A DNA stretch of 64,000 bases from Micrococcus endophyticus. GTDB taxonomy: Bacteria; Actinomycetota; Actinomycetes; Actinomycetales; Micrococcaceae. The DNA lies in contig NZ_JACHMW010000001.1 in the NCBI RefSeq assembly GCF_014205115.1, positions 1,240,001 through 1,304,000 on the forward strand, written 5' to 3'. Positions 8,115 to 16,642 of this stretch are shown here, piece after piece; position 1 is the first letter of the stretch; each line of letters starts with the position of its first letter. The translations under genes were made by a program, and so were the position numbers. The notes under the pieces were generated by a model. It was given only the letters and a program-made list of their open reading frames with translations, was not told where the DNA came from and ran no database searches.

Positions 8115-8800
8115 TCGGCCAGGGCGCCTTCGAGGCCACCGACCCGTTCACGCCGCAGGCCCGGCACGTCGCCGTGGTCTCCGGCGGGTCCGGGGACCCC
8201 TCGCAGACCCGCATGCTCGCCGAGCGGATGGCCGAGGCCGCCTCGGCCGCCCTCTCCGAGCACGGCGTGGTCCCCGAGATCCACCTGATCACCCTGCGGG
8301 AGCTCGCCACGGACATCGCCCAGGCCATGGTCACGTTCGCCGTGAGCCCGGCCCTGCGCGCCGCCCTCGACGAGGTGCAGCAGGCGGACGCGGTCATCGC
8401 CGTCTCGCCCACCTTCAAGGCCTCCTACTCGGGGCTGTTCAAGTCCTTCTGGGACCTGGTGGACGACGAGTCGCTGCTCGGCGTGCCGGTGCTGCTCGGG
8501 GCCACCGGCGGCACCGTCCGCCACTCGCTCATGATCGACACCGCCCTGCGCCCCCTGTTCGCCTACCTCAAGTCCCGGATCGTGCCGACCGCCGTCTTCG
8601 CGGCCTCGGACGACTGGGGCGAGGCCGACGGCGCGCAGGCCTCCACCAGGACCGACCCCCTGCGCAGCCGCATCCGGGCCGCCGGACGCGACCTCGCCGA
8701 GATTCTCCTCAACCGCCCGCCCCGGGCCCGCGCCGCCGCGCCCGAGACCCTCGACCTGGAGGTGACCCCCTTTGAACAGCTCCTCAACCCCGACGCCTGA
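8111..8800 (+). CDS. NAD(P)H-dependent FMN reductase
   Basis: A 229-residue flavodoxin-fold protein. The phosphate-binding loop is VSGGSGDPSQTR (about residues 21-32), and SPTFKASYSGLFKSFWDLVDD (about residues 99-119) is the flavin-contact segment of the NADPH-dependent FMN reductase family. It should supply reduced FMN to the monooxygenase it is coupled to; the two genes overlap by four bases. The last 50 residues are Ala/Arg-rich and probably disordered. The end overlaps the MarR gene by 29 bases. Confidence 0.87.
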   Translation: MIGQGAFEATDPFTPQARHVAVVSGGSGDPSQTRMLAERMAEAASAALSEHGVVPEIHLITLRELATDIAQAMVTFAVSPALRAALDEVQQADAVIAVSPTFKASYSGLFKSFWDLVDDESLLGVPVLLGATGGTVRHSLMIDTALRPLFAYLKSRIVPTAVFAASDDWGEADGAQASTRTDPLRSRIRAAGRDLAEILLNRPPRARAAAPETLDLEVTPFEQLLNPDA

Positions 8801-9245
8801 GCCGAGCGAGACCGCCCGCCACGCCTGGCGCGCCTACTTCGAGGCCACGCAGATGCTCTCGGAGCTGCTCGAGCGCGGCCTGAAGAAGAACAGCGGCATG
8901 TCCCTGGCCGACTACAACCTCCTGCTGCTGCTCTACGAGGCCCCCGAGGGCCGGCTGCGGATGGGCGAGCTCGCCTCCGGCATGGTGTTCTCCCCCTCCC
9001 GCATCACCTACCAGGTGAAGACCCTCGTGGCGCGCGGCCTGATCGAGCGGCGCGCGGCCGAATGCGACCGCCGCGGCTTCGAGGCCGTCCTCACGGACGA
9101 GGGGCGCACCGCGTTCCGCCGCGCCGCCGCCGGCCACGCCCGGCAGGTCGACGAGCTGTTCCTGAGCCACCTCGAGCCCGGCGAGGCCGAGACGCTGGAG
9201 CGGATCTTCACCCGGCTCGGCGGCCGGCTCGAAGGGCTCTGCTGA
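8772..9245 (+). CDS. MarR family transcriptional regulator
   Basis: A 157-residue winged-helix regulator. The core runs from about residue 30 to 120: LADYNLLLLLYEAPEGRLRMGELA, a recognition helix around MVFSPSRITYQVKTLVARGLI, and the wing ERRAAECDRRGFEAVLTDEG. The start is TTG at 8772, supported by a strong GGAGGTGA at 8759-8766 with five bases of spacing inside the preceding gene. As the last gene of the operon it probably represses the promoter at 6849 until a substrate-like ligand binds. The ligand is unknown. Confidence 0.88.
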   Translation: MNSSSTPTPEPSETARHAWRAYFEATQMLSELLERGLKKNSGMSLADYNLLLLLYEAPEGRLRMGELASGMVFSPSRITYQVKTLVARGLIERRAAECDRRGFEAVLTDEGRTAFRRAAAGHARQVDELFLSHLEPGEAETLERIFTRLGGRLEGLC

Positions 9246-9262
9246 GGCGGCCCTCCCCCGGA

Positions 9263-9311
9263 CGCCACGAGGCCCGGTGACCCCCTCGCGGGGTCACCGG
9301 GCCTCGTGGCG
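9263..9311. terminator. Strong bidirectional hairpin terminator
   Basis: A perfect inverted repeat with 22-base arms (9263-9284 and 9290-9311) and a five-base loop lies between two convergent genes. No long T tract is present on either side, as is common in GC-rich actinobacteria. Confidence 0.8.
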
Positions 9312-9339
9312 TGCGCGCCGTCGCGGCGCGCGGGGCGGG

Positions 9340-10518
9340 TCAGCCGATCAGCTGGCCGCCCAGGGTGACCTGGGTGTCGGTGGCGTCGCCGGCGGCGTCC
9401 ACCACGGTGACCACCACGGAGCCGCCCGCGGGCACCTCGGCCGGGACGGGCATCCAGGCGCGGTACTCGCCGGTCAGGTCCAGGCCGTCCACGCCGAGGA
9501 CGGTGCCGTCGGCGTCGTAGGCGGTGACGGTGACGGACGCGAAGCCGCCCTGGGAGGTCTCGGCCATCACCTGGGTGCCGTAGGCGACGCCCTCGGCGGG
9601 CGCGGCCACGACGTCCTCGGTGCCGGCCGCGACGGCCTCGGCCTCGGCGCGCTCGATGAGCTCGGCGCGGATGGCCTCCTCCTCGGCGGGCGTGAACTCG
9701 GTCAGCTCGGACTCGTCCACGGCGGGCTCGCCGCCGGTGGGCAGGTCCTCGTCGGCCACGGGGCCGGCGACGTCGGCGATCGCCGGGGTCTCGGTGACCT
9801 CGGTGGCCGGGGCCTCGGCCACGGCGGGCTCGACGGCGGCCGGTGCGGCCGTCTCCTGACCCACGGCGTCGAGGGACTCGACCGGGACCATGATGGAGGA
9901 CAGGGACTGGGCGTCGCAGCCCACCACGTTGCCCTCCTCGTCGAAGGTCACCGGGGCCACGCCGGAGATGACGCCGACCACGCGCTGCTGCACGTCGTAC
10001 ACGGCGCCGCCGGAGTCGCCCGGGTAGGTGGAGGCGACGTCCAGGGCCATCTGGTCCGAGTAGGCGTCGTCGCACACCGTGGCGGCGTCGAACGTCTGGG
10101 TGTGGGACAGGCTGTTGGGCGCGCCCAGCGGCACGGACGAGCCGTGGGTGAACACGGTCTCGCCGACCTCCACGGAGGCGGCCGGGCGGGTGCTCCACTC
10201 GCCGACGACCTCGACGTCCTCGGCCAGGGCCACGCGCACCGCGTCCACGCCGGAGGTGCCGGGCAGGCCGGACACGGTGCCGATCTGCACGCCCTCGGCG
10301 TCGAGCACCGGGGAGCCGACCTGCCACTGGCCCGCGCCGCAGTGGGCGGCGGTGTACGCGGTGGCGTCGTCCACGATGGTGAGGCTGCACGCACCGGCCG
10401 GCGCGGACAGCGCCGAGCCCTGCGTGATCACGGTCTGCGCGAGGGCGGGGCCGGCTCCGGCCACCACCACCGCGCCCAGCGCCGCGGTGGCGACGCCGGT
10501 CAAGGTTCTGGTTCTCAT
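9340..10518 (-). CDS. Secreted trypsin-like serine protease with acidic linker and C-terminal domain
   Basis: A 392-residue exported protein. Residues 1-27 form a signal peptide ending ALA-Q. Residues 28-220 are a chymotrypsin-fold (S1) domain with His59 in TAAHC, a probable Asp92 in SGVDAV and Ser169 in GDSGG; cysteines 44/60 and two later ones can pair. Residues about 225-320 form an acidic, Ala/Glu-rich linker, followed by a C-terminal beta-rich domain (SVTVTAYDADGTVLGVDGLDLTGEYRAW to the end) that resembles Ig-like or adhesion modules. No sorting signal or membrane anchor is visible, so the protein is probably released. The short catalytic domain is like the alpha-lytic/streptogrisin type, but no pro-region is seen. 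Confidence 0.85.
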   Translation of the reverse strand: MRTRTLTGVATAALGAVVVAGAGPALAQTVITQGSALSAPAGACSLTIVDDATAYTAAHCGAGQWQVGSPVLDAEGVQIGTVSGLPGTSGVDAVRVALAEDVEVVGEWSTRPAASVEVGETVFTHGSSVPLGAPNSLSHTQTFDAATVCDDAYSDQMALDVASTYPGDSGGAVYDVQQRVVGVISGVAPVTFDEEGNVVGCDAQSLSSIMVPVESLDAVGQETAAPAAVEPAVAEAPATEVTETPAIADVAGPVADEDLPTGGEPAVDESELTEFTPAEEEAIRAELIERAEAEAVAAGTEDVVAAPAEGVAYGTQVMAETSQGGFASVTVTAYDADGTVLGVDGLDLTGEYRAWMPVPAEVPAGGSVVVTVVDAAGDATDTQVTLGGQLIG

Positions 10519-10546
10519 GGGGTTCTCCTCGAGAGAGCAAGGGAGT

Positions 10547-10577
10547 CGACGGCCCGGCGGGGGGCGCGCGGCCGTCG
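10547..10577 (-). other. Hairpin in the leader of the protease gene
   Basis: CGACGGCC (10547-10554) and GGCCGTCG (10570-10577) can pair between the promoter-like TACCGT and the ATG at 10518. Its role is unknown. Confidence 0.3.
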
Positions 10578-10618
10578 AGGACGGGGCGAGGCCGCGGTCG
10601 GCCCACCCCTCCTCTTCT

Positions 10619-10624
10619 ACGGTA
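10619..10624 (-). promoter_or_regulatory. Possible -10 element of the protease gene
   Basis: TACCGT on the minus strand, about 100 bases before the ATG at 10518, implying a leader that contains the hairpin at 10547-10577. No clear -35 was seen. Confidence 0.25.
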
Positions 10625-10645
10625 GCGGATCGGCCACCGGGCCCG

Positions 10646-11647
10646 TCATGGACGTCGGACCGTGATGTCCACGGAGTCCGCCCGCTCGGCCAGCAGCGGC
10701 AGGTCGGCCAGCAGCGTCTTGAGCGTCGCCGCCATGAGCCGCACCCCGGCGGCGTCGGCGTCCCGGGCCGGCATGGCCACGATCTGCAGCTCGGGGCCGG
10801 CTCCGCCGCCGCTCATGACCGCGCCGGAGCCGGTGTGTGTCGCCACGCCGGAGCCCGGGGCCAGGCCCAGGTTCAGCAGGTGCGGCACGAGGTCCGCCAC
10901 CTGGGCAATCTCGTCGGCGATCTCCTGGTCCCGGTAGGAGGGCGTCCAGGGCTTCTGCTGGGCCAGCGCCCACACGGCGGGGCGGCGCACCGCGTAGGTG
11001 TGCTCCGCCCCGGCGTCCACCACCACGAGCTCGCAGCCCTCGTCCACGGCGGACAGGCAGGCGCGCGGCATCCACACGGCCACCGGCCGGGCGATGGGGT
11101 TCCACGCCGTCAGCGCCGGCACGGAGGTGAACACGGGCAGGGCCTGCCGTCCGTCCGGGGCGCGCATGGTCACGAGGGCCACGTCCGCGGCCTTGTCCCC
11201 ATGCGCGGCGACGTCGTGCTCGTGGCCGGAGTGGTCCGCGTGGTCGTGCACGTCGTCCTCGTCCACGGCAAGGGTCGGCACGACGGCGGCGAACACGCGG
11301 ATGCGCGAGAGCACGTCCGTCACCTCGGCCTCGCCCGCGGCGCCCGTGGTGAGGGCCGCCATCACGCGGGTCCACTCCGCCGGACTCGTGCCGTCGTCCT
11401 CGTCGAACACGTGCAGCGGGTTCGCGGAGCCGTCCACGCCGGGGCCCGAGAGGTCCCGACCCTCCCAGGGCACGCCCGCGGTGTCGGCCGTGTTCGACCC
11501 CGCGGTCTTCTCGCGCATGCGGTCCAGGGCGGCCCGGATGTGGCCGGGCAGCTCGCGCGAGTCCGGCCGCGGCACGGCGACGGTCTCCTCGATCGGACCG
11601 GCGCCGGCCGCGCCCGCCGGGGCGCCGTCGTCGTGCCCGTGGGTCAC
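10646..11647 (-). CDS. SseB family protein with histidine-rich insert
   Basis: A 333-residue protein whose middle and C-terminal parts match the SseB N-terminal-domain family: [25 protein letters not shown] (about residues 162-186), [21 protein letters not shown] and a C-terminal alpha/beta region. In actinobacteria such genes often sit in histidine or translation clusters; the function is unclear. An unusual insert around residues 133-150 ([13 protein letters not shown]) is rich in His and Asp and could bind metal. The start is GTG 11645-11647, overlapping the stop of hisA as GTGA, so it is translationally coupled to the his genes. Confidence 0.75.
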   Translation of the reverse strand: MTHGHDDGAPAGAAGAGPIEETVAVPRPDSRELPGHIRAALDRMREKTAGSNTADTAGVPWEGRDLSGPGVDGSANPLHVFDEDDGTSPAEWTRVMAALTTGAAGEAEVTDVLSRIRVFAAVVPTLAVDEDDVHDHADHSGHEHDVAAHGDKAADVALVTMRAPDGRQALPVFTSVPALTAWNPIARPVAVWMPRACLSAVDEGCELVVVDAGAEHTYAVRRPAVWALAQQKPWTPSYRDQEIADEIAQVADLVPHLLNLGLAPGSGVATHTGSGAVMSGGGAGPELQIVAMPARDADAAGVRLMAATLKTLLADLPLLAERADSVDITVRRP

Positions 11648-12435
11648 TCGGCCACCGGCCCGGGCTGCTCGGCGCGGGCCTGCTCCACGGTGGCGCCGCC
11701 GGCCACGGCGAGCGCCTGCTCCAGGCTGAAGCGGCCGGCGTAGAGGGCCTTGCCCATGATGGCGCCCTCGACGCCCTGGCCGGTCATGGCCGCGAGCGCG
11801 GCGACGTCCTCGAGGGAGGAGATGCCGCCGGAGGCGACCACGGGCTTGTCCGTGCGCGCGCACACCTGCGCCAGCAGCTCGGTGTTCGGGCCCTTGAGGG
11901 TGCCGTCCTTGGTCACGTCCGTGACCACGTAGCGGGAGCAGCCGGCGTCCTCGAGGCGGGCCAGCACCTCCCAGAGGTCGCCGCCCTCCTGGGTCCAGCC
12001 GCGGGCGGCCAGGGTGGTGCCGCGCACGTCCAGGCCCACGGCCACCTTGTCGCCGAAGCGCTCGATCACGCGGGCGGTCCAGGCCGGGTCCTCCAGGGCG
12101 GCGGTGCCGAGGTTCACGCGGGCGGCGCCCATCTCCAGGGCGTTCTCCAGGGACGCGTCGTCGCGGATGCCGCCGGAGAGCTCGATCTTCACCCCGATCT
12201 CCTCCACCACGCGACGCATGACCTCGCGGTTGTCCCCGCGGCCGAAGGCGGCGTCCAGGTCCACCAGGTGGATCCACTCGGCGCCGGCGCGCTGCCAGTC
12301 GAGGGCCGCGGTCAGCGGGTCGCCGTACGAGGTGGCCGAGCCGGCCTCGCCCTGGACGAGGCGGACGGCCTGGCCGTCCTGGACGTCGACGGCGGGCAGC
12401 AGCTCGAGCGCGGGGGCGGCGGGGTTCGGGGTCAT
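11644..12435 (-). CDS. hisA: Phosphoribosyl isomerase HisA/PriA
   Basis: A 263-residue TIM-barrel enzyme for the ProFAR isomerase step of histidine synthesis. The general acid/base aspartates are Asp17 (PAVDVQDG) and Asp173/Asp177 in VTDVTKDGT, and phosphate sites are GGIRDD and ASGGIS. The [15 protein letters not shown] segment (residues 138-152) is the type found in actinobacterial PriA, which also isomerises phosphoribosylanthranilate for tryptophan; dual function is likely but inferred. It lies in the hisB-hisH-small membrane gene-hisA-sseB block, with an ATG at 12435 behind GAGAGGAA. Confidence 0.93.
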   Translation of the reverse strand: MTPNPAAPALELLPAVDVQDGQAVRLVQGEAGSATSYGDPLTAALDWQRAGAEWIHLVDLDAAFGRGDNREVMRRVVEEIGVKIELSGGIRDDASLENALEMGAARVNLGTAALEDPAWTARVIERFGDKVAVGLDVRGTTLAARGWTQEGGDLWEVLARLEDAGCSRYVVTDVTKDGTLKGPNTELLAQVCARTDKPVVASGGISSLEDVAALAAMTGQGVEGAIMGKALYAGRFSLEQALAVAGGATVEQARAEQPGPVAE

Positions 12436-12467
12436 GGGTTCCTCTCGGGACGGGGAGGCCGTCGGGC

Positions 12468-12626
12468 TCAGCGCGCGACGGTCAGGAAGGAGGCGGCGAT
12501 GGCCATGCCGGCCAGCACCAGGACGATCACGATGGCCCACAGCGGCGCCTTCTGCGTGCGCATGGACCAGGCGGCCCCGAGCAGCAGGCCGCCGAGGGCG
12601 AGGTAGAGGACGGACCAGTAGGGCAT
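12468..12626 (-). CDS. 52-residue membrane protein inside the his cluster
   Basis: A short ORF beginning at ATG 12624-12626, which overlaps the stop of hisH as TGATG. The product has two hydrophobic helices (about residues 4-20 and 28-48) joined by a short basic loop (SMRTQKAP), so it should be a small two-span membrane protein. The tight coupling to hisH and the clean composition support it as a real gene. It has no recognisable role in histidine synthesis. Confidence 0.65.
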   Translation of the reverse strand: MPYWSVLYLALGGLLLGAAWSMRTQKAPLWAIVIVLVLAGMAIAASFLTVAR

Positions 12627-13285
12627 CAGAGGGTCTCCAGCCAGTTGCGCAGCAGCTGCAGTCCGGCGTCGCCCGACTTCTCCGGGTGGAACTGGGTGGC
12701 GGAGAGCGGCCCGTTCTCCACGGCGGCCACGAAGTCGGCCCCGTGGTGGGCCCACGTGACCTGCGGCGGGCGCATCGCGGAGATGGTCTGGTCGAACTCC
12801 CAGCGCAGCACGCCGTAGGAGTGCACGAAGTAGAACCGCTCGTCCTCGATGCCGGAGAAGAGGGCGCTGCCCTCGGGCGGGCGGACGGTGTTCCACCCCA
12901 TGTGCGGCAGGACCTCGGCGGGCAGGGCCTCGACGACGCCGGGCCACTCCCCCATGCCCTCGGCCCGCTCGCCGTGCTCCACGCCGGCGTCGAACAGGAT
13001 CTGGTGGCCCACGCAGATGCCGAGCACCGGGCGGCCGCCGGCCACGCGGCGCCCGATCCAGCGGGTGCCGCCGACCTCGGTGAGGGCGCGCATCACGGAG
13101 GCGAACGCGCCGACGCCGGGCACCAGCAGGCCGTCCGCGGACTGCACGGCCTCCGGGTCGCGGGTGAGCTCGACGGCCGCGCCGGCGCGCTCCAGGGCGC
13201 GCACCGCCGAGTGGACGTTGCCGGAGCCGTAGTCCAGCACCGCCACGCTCGGGCGCACGCCGGGGACGGAGGTGGGGCGGGCCAT
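12626..13285 (-). CDS. hisH: Imidazole glycerol phosphate synthase glutamine amidotransferase subunit
   Basis: A 219-residue class I glutamine amidotransferase that supplies ammonia to HisF. The nucleophile elbow [10 protein letters not shown] places Cys91; His200 and Glu202 lie in TQFHPEKSG. The N-terminus [22 protein letters not shown] is typical for HisH, as is the oxyanion region VPGVGAF. It begins with ATG that overlaps the hisB stop as TGATG, and its own stop overlaps the next start in the same way. hisF is not in this window. Confidence 0.94.
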   Translation of the reverse strand: MARPTSVPGVRPSVAVLDYGSGNVHSAVRALERAGAAVELTRDPEAVQSADGLLVPGVGAFASVMRALTEVGGTRWIGRRVAGGRPVLGICVGHQILFDAGVEHGERAEGMGEWPGVVEALPAEVLPHMGWNTVRPPEGSALFSGIEDERFYFVHSYGVLRWEFDQTISAMRPPQVTWAHHGADFVAAVENGPLSATQFHPEKSGDAGLQLLRNWLETL

Positions 13286-13902
13286 CAGAGGGCGCCCTTG
13301 GTGGAGGGCACGCCGCTCATGCGGGGGTCGTCCTCCACGGCGGCGCGCAGGGCGCGGGCGAAGGCCTTGAACTGCGCCTCGACGATGTGGTGCGGGTCGC
13401 GGCCGCGCACCACGTCCATGTGCAGGCAGATGGCCGCGTGGTAGGTGATCGACTCGAACACGTGGCGGGTCATGGACCCGGTGAAGTGGCCGCCGATCAG
13501 GTGGTACTGCTGGCCCTCGGGCTCGCCCTCGTGGACGAGGTAGGGGCGCCCGGAGACGTCCACGACGGCGCGGGCGAGCGCCTCGTCCAGCGGGACGGAG
13601 GCCTCGCCGAAGCGGCGGATGCCGGACTTGTCCCCGAGGGCGGTCTTGAGCACCTCGCCGAGGGTGATGGCCACGTCCTCCACGGTGTGGTGGACGTCGA
13701 TGTGGGTGTCCCCCGTGGCGCGCACGGTGAGGTCGATCTGCGAGTGCCGGGCCAGGGCCGTGAGCATGTGGTCGTAGAACGGCACGGAGGTGGAGATCTC
13801 GGCGCGGCCGGTGCCGTCCAGGTCCATCTCGACGTGCACGTCCGACTCGCTGGTGGTGCGCGTCATGCGCGCACGCCGTCCGGAGATCAGCTCGGCTGCC
13901 AC
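13285..13902 (-). CDS. hisB: Imidazoleglycerol-phosphate dehydratase
   Basis: A 205-residue monofunctional HisB that dehydrates imidazole glycerol phosphate. The metal-binding repeats are visible: [31 protein letters not shown], then [33 protein letters not shown] near the end. GTG at 13900-13902 is chosen because an AGGAGG on the minus strand precedes it by six bases; a later ATG would remove the conserved basic start. It is the first gene of the coupled his block. Confidence 0.93.
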   Translation of the reverse strand: MAAELISGRRARMTRTTSESDVHVEMDLDGTGRAEISTSVPFYDHMLTALARHSQIDLTVRATGDTHIDVHHTVEDVAITLGEVLKTALGDKSGIRRFGEASVPLDEALARAVVDVSGRPYLVHEGEPEGQQYHLIGGHFTGSMTRHVFESITYHAAICLHMDVVRGRDPHHIVEAQFKAFARALRAAVEDDPRMSGVPSTKGAL

Positions 13903-14011
13903 GGGGCCTCCTCGGGGCTGGGGCGCACCGGCGGGCGGCGGTGCGGGCGGGTGGGTGGGGTGCGGGCGGACGACGACGGCCGGGGCCGGGGGCGCCGCGC
14001 GCTCTGCCTCC

Positions 14012-14017
14012 ATCCTA
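14012..14017 (-). promoter_or_regulatory. Possible -10 element of the hisB operon
   Basis: TAGGAT on the minus strand, about 110 bases before the hisB start. It lies between the arms GCCTCC (14006-14011) and GGAGGC (14019-14024), a small dyad that could be an operator. The rest of the 160-base gap is GC-rich without other features. Confidence 0.35.
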
Positions 14018-14062
14018 GGGAGGCGGGCGGACGCCCGAGCACGGGTGACGCCCGGCCCGGGG

Positions 14063-15184
14063 TCAGCGGCGGTGCCCGATCTCGGCCAGGACGGCCTCGA
14101 GCGCCTCGAGGAAGGCGGTGGTCTCCTCCTCGGTGCCGGCCGTGACGCGCAGGTGGTGCGGGATGCCCACGTCCCGCACGAGCACGCCGAGCTCGAGCAG
14201 GCGGCGCCACACGTCCGCCGCATCCTCCAGGTGGCCGAAGAACACGAAGTTCGAGTCCGAGACGGAGGGCTCCAGCCCCAGCTCGCGCAGGGTCGCCACG
14301 ATCCGATCGCGCTGGCCCTTGATGTCCTCCACGGTCTCCAGCAGGGCGTCCACGTGGTCCAGGGCCGCCTCCGCGGTGGCCTGGGTGACGGCGGAGAGGT
14401 GGTAGGGCAGGCGCACGAGGCGCAGCGCGTCCGCGACGGCGGGATCGGCGGCGAGGTAGCCCACGCGCGCGCCGGCGAGCGCGAACGCCTTGGACATGGT
14501 GCGGGTGACGATCAGCCGCTCGCGGCCAGGCAGCAGGGTGAGCGCGGAGCGGGTGCCGGCGAGGGCGAACTCGGCGTAGGCCTCGTCCACCACGATCATG
14601 GCCCCGGGTCCGCCGGCGGCCTCGTTCTCGGCCTGGGCCGCGTAGACGGCCTCGATGGTGGCCAGGTCCAGGGCGGTGCCCGTGGGGTTGTTCGGCGAGG
14701 CGAGGAACACCACGTGCGGGCGGTGCTCGCGGACCATGGCGGCGGCGCGCTCGGCGCTGAGGGTATGGTCGGCGGCGCGCCCGCCGTCGACGAACGCGGT
14801 GTCCGTGCCGCCGGCCAGCAGCGGGTACATGGAGTAGGAGGGCAGAAAGCTCAGCAGCGTGCGCCCGGGCCCGCCGAACGCCTGGAGGATCTGCTGGAGG
14901 ATCTCGTTCGACCCGTTCGCGGCCCACACGTGGCCCTCGGTGAGTCCGTGGCCGAGGTAGCGGGCCAGGGCGCGGCGCAGCGCCGTGAACTCCCGGTCCG
15001 GGTACCGGTTGAGCCCGCCGGCCACGGCGGCCACCCGCTCGGCGATGGCCGTGGCGACCTCCTGCGGCACCGGATGCGTGTTCTCGTTGGTGTTGAGCAT
15101 GTGCGGCACGTCCAGCTGGGGGGCGCCGTAGGGGCTCAGGCCGCGGAGGTTCTCGCGCAGGGGCAGGGAGCTGAGGTCGGTCAT
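14063..15184 (-). CDS. hisC: Histidinol-phosphate aminotransferase
   Basis: A 373-residue class I/II PLP aminotransferase. Lys232 in [18 protein letters not shown] is the Schiff-base lysine, SPNNPTGT (residues 163-170) and VVDEAYAEF (residues 198-206) form the cofactor site, and the N-terminal [11 protein letters not shown] is the usual HisC substrate-loop sequence. It transfers the amino group from glutamate to imidazole acetol phosphate. It is separated from hisB by 160 bases and has its own promoter-like TAGACT seven bases before ATG 15184, so it is probably a leaderless, separately transcribed gene. Confidence 0.92.
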   Translation of the reverse strand: MTDLSSLPLRENLRGLSPYGAPQLDVPHMLNTNENTHPVPQEVATAIAERVAAVAGGLNRYPDREFTALRRALARYLGHGLTEGHVWAANGSNEILQQILQAFGGPGRTLLSFLPSYSMYPLLAGGTDTAFVDGGRAADHTLSAERAAAMVREHRPHVVFLASPNNPTGTALDLATIEAVYAAQAENEAAGGPGAMIVVDEAYAEFALAGTRSALTLLPGRERLIVTRTMSKAFALAGARVGYLAADPAVADALRLVRLPYHLSAVTQATAEAALDHVDALLETVEDIKGQRDRIVATLRELGLEPSVSDSNFVFFGHLEDAADVWRRLLELGVLVRDVGIPHHLRVTAGTEEETTAFLEALEAVLAEIGHRR

Positions 15185-15191
15185 GCCCGCC

Positions 15192-15197
15192 AGTCTA
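15192..15197 (-). promoter_or_regulatory. -10 element of a leaderless promoter (hisC)
   Basis: TAGACT on the minus strand, seven bases before the hisC ATG. Confidence 0.55.
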
Positions 15198-15227
15198 GGA
15201 AGGGGCCGAGGCCGGCCCCGCCGTGCG

Positions 15228-15602
15228 TCACCGCGTGGCCGGGATGAAGAGCTCCTCGCCGAGGGCCGGGGCGCGGCCCTCCAGGCCGTTGAGCTCGTCG
15301 ATGGCCGCGATCACCTCGTACACGTCCTCCTCGGGCGCGATTGTGGTGGCGATGGTCCAGAGGCTGTCCCCGGGCATCACGGTGACGGTCTGCGTGGCCG
15401 GCGCCGCGGTGTCCGCGGAGACGGCGGCCGGGGACAGCAGCACGCCCAGCAGGAAGGCCACGGCCAGGGTGGCCGCCGCGGCGGCGGCCATCACGGGGAT
15501 CCCGCGCAGCAGCAGCCGGCCGCGGCGGGTCAGGCGGATGGCGGCCGGACGCCGCCGCGCGGCCGCGGGCGAACCGGCGAACTGTGCGGTCATGAGCGTC
15601 AT
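15228..15602 (-). CDS. LysM-domain membrane protein, SOS-linked
   Basis: A 124-residue protein with a basic cytoplasmic N-terminus, one transmembrane helix (about residues 36-56) and an extracellular LysM domain (about residues 69-121: VTVMPGDSLWTIATTIAP to GEELFIPATR) that should bind peptidoglycan. Position is telling: it is divergent from lexA with a perfect SOS box 38 bases before its start. In mycobacteria the gene divergent from lexA (Rv2719c/ChiZ) is an SOS-induced LysM protein that delays cell division; this looks like its counterpart. ATG 15602 follows AGGAGG; a second ATG three codons in is possible. Confidence 0.8.
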   Translation of the reverse strand: MTLMTAQFAGSPAAARRRPAAIRLTRRGRLLLRGIPVMAAAAAATLAVAFLLGVLLSPAAVSADTAAPATQTVTVMPGDSLWTIATTIAPEEDVYEVIAAIDELNGLEGRAPALGEELFIPATR

Positions 15603-15639
15603 GGTGTCCTCCTCTGAGGGCTTGCGCCCCGTGGCGTGA

Positions 15640-15655
15640 TCGAACATCTGTTCGA
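15640..15655. promoter_or_regulatory. Perfect LexA (SOS) box between the LysM gene and lexA
   Basis: TCGAAC-ATCT-GTTCGA matches the actinobacterial LexA consensus exactly. It is nearer to the LysM gene and should control it. Additional partial half-sites occur at 15659-15666 (GTTCGAAC). Confidence 0.85.
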
Positions 15656-15707
15656 TTCCGTTCGAACCCATTTCTAGCACACGCGTTCGAGACACGCCAC
15701 GCCCGGA

Positions 15708-15748
15708 TCGAACATATCTTTGAATGCGACGGGGCTCTCCTCTAGGCT
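15708..15748 (+). promoter_or_regulatory. lexA promoter with a degenerate LexA box
   Basis: TTGAAT (15720-15725) and TAGGCT (15743-15748) are 17 bases apart, a good -35/-10 pair. TCGAAC-ATAT-CTTTGA (15708-15723) overlaps the -35 and keeps one full half-site, which fits weak autorepression by LexA. The mRNA leader would be about 150 bases. Confidence 0.65.
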
Positions 15749-15903
15749 CGAGGCGACGCACGGACGCGCCGGCGCCGCCTCGTGAGCCCGCCATCAAGGA
15801 CAGGCAACCATCGGGGGCGGACACGGTAAGCGGACGGCCGGCCGCCGGACGCCGGAGCACGAGGCCGGCCACCATCGACCCCCGGGAGAAACGGACGCCA
15901 GCC

Positions 15904-16620
15904 ATGGCCACCACCGACGAGCAGCCGGCGTCGCCCGCGCCGCTCACCGACCGCCAGCGCCGGATCGTGCAGACCATCCGGGACGCGATCGCCGAGCACG
16001 GCTACCCGCCGTCCATGCGCGAGATCGGCGACGCCGCCGGCCTGGCCTCCCTCTCCTCCGTCACCCACCAGCTGGGCCGCCTCGAACAGCACGGCTACAT
16101 CCGCCGCGACCCGGGGCGCCCGCGCGCCCTCGAGGTGCTGCTGGACGTGGACGGCACGCCGCTGGGCGAGGCCGCACCGCCCGCCGCCGCCGCGCCGTCG
16201 GGACTGCCGGCCATCCCGGCCTGGCACACGGGGGCGGAGGACGCGGACACCGTGCCCGTCCCGTGGGTCGGCCGCATCGCGGCCGGCGGGCCCGTGCTCG
16301 CCGAGCAGCAGGTGGAGGACGTCATGGCGGTCCCCCGGCGCCTGACCGGCGAGGGCGAGCTGTTCATGCTGCGCGTGACCGGCGACTCCATGGTGGACGC
16401 CGCCATCTGCGACGGCGATTGGGTGGTGGTGCGTCGCCAGGAGACCGCGGAGAACGGGGACATCGTGGCCGCGCTGCTCGACGACGAGGCCACGGTCAAG
16501 ACCTTCCGCCGCCGCGACGGGCACACGTGGCTGCTGCCGCAGAACACCGCCTACGAGCCCATCCTCGGCGACCACGCCACCGTGATGGGCCGCGTGGTGA
16601 CGGTCCTGCGCGCCCTCTGA
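15904..16620 (+). CDS. lexA: SOS repressor LexA
   Basis: A 238-residue LexA. The N-terminal winged helix spans about residues 12-75 ([43 protein letters not shown]). The self-cleavage bond is Ala127-Gly128 in GRIAAGGP, with the catalytic Ser162 (TGDSMVD) and Lys199 (EATVKTF) in the C-terminal peptidase domain. The linker is Ala/Pro-rich. ATG 15904 is used since it gives the normal N-terminus; the ribosome site (GGGAG) is distant, and upstream in-frame codons give only a low-complexity extension. It represses itself, the LysM gene and recA. Confidence 0.95.
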   Translation: MATTDEQPASPAPLTDRQRRIVQTIRDAIAEHGYPPSMREIGDAAGLASLSSVTHQLGRLEQHGYIRRDPGRPRALEVLLDVDGTPLGEAAPPAAAAPSGLPAIPAWHTGAEDADTVPVPWVGRIAAGGPVLAEQQVEDVMAVPRRLTGEGELFMLRVTGDSMVDAAICDGDWVVVRRQETAENGDIVAALLDDEATVKTFRRRDGHTWLLPQNTAYEPILGDHATVMGRVVTVLRAL

Positions 16621-16642
16621 CGGGCGGGCCCTCCCCCGCACG

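Noticed and set aside
15656-15668. A third LexA box (GTTCGAAC)
   Set aside because: The half-sites are fused without the four-base spacer, so it is unlikely to bind LexA as a dimer; it is mentioned only as a partial site.
15724-15903. Longer LexA starting at ATG 15724
   Set aside because: This start lies at the -35 of the probable promoter, upstream of the likely transcription start, and adds only Arg/Pro low complexity.
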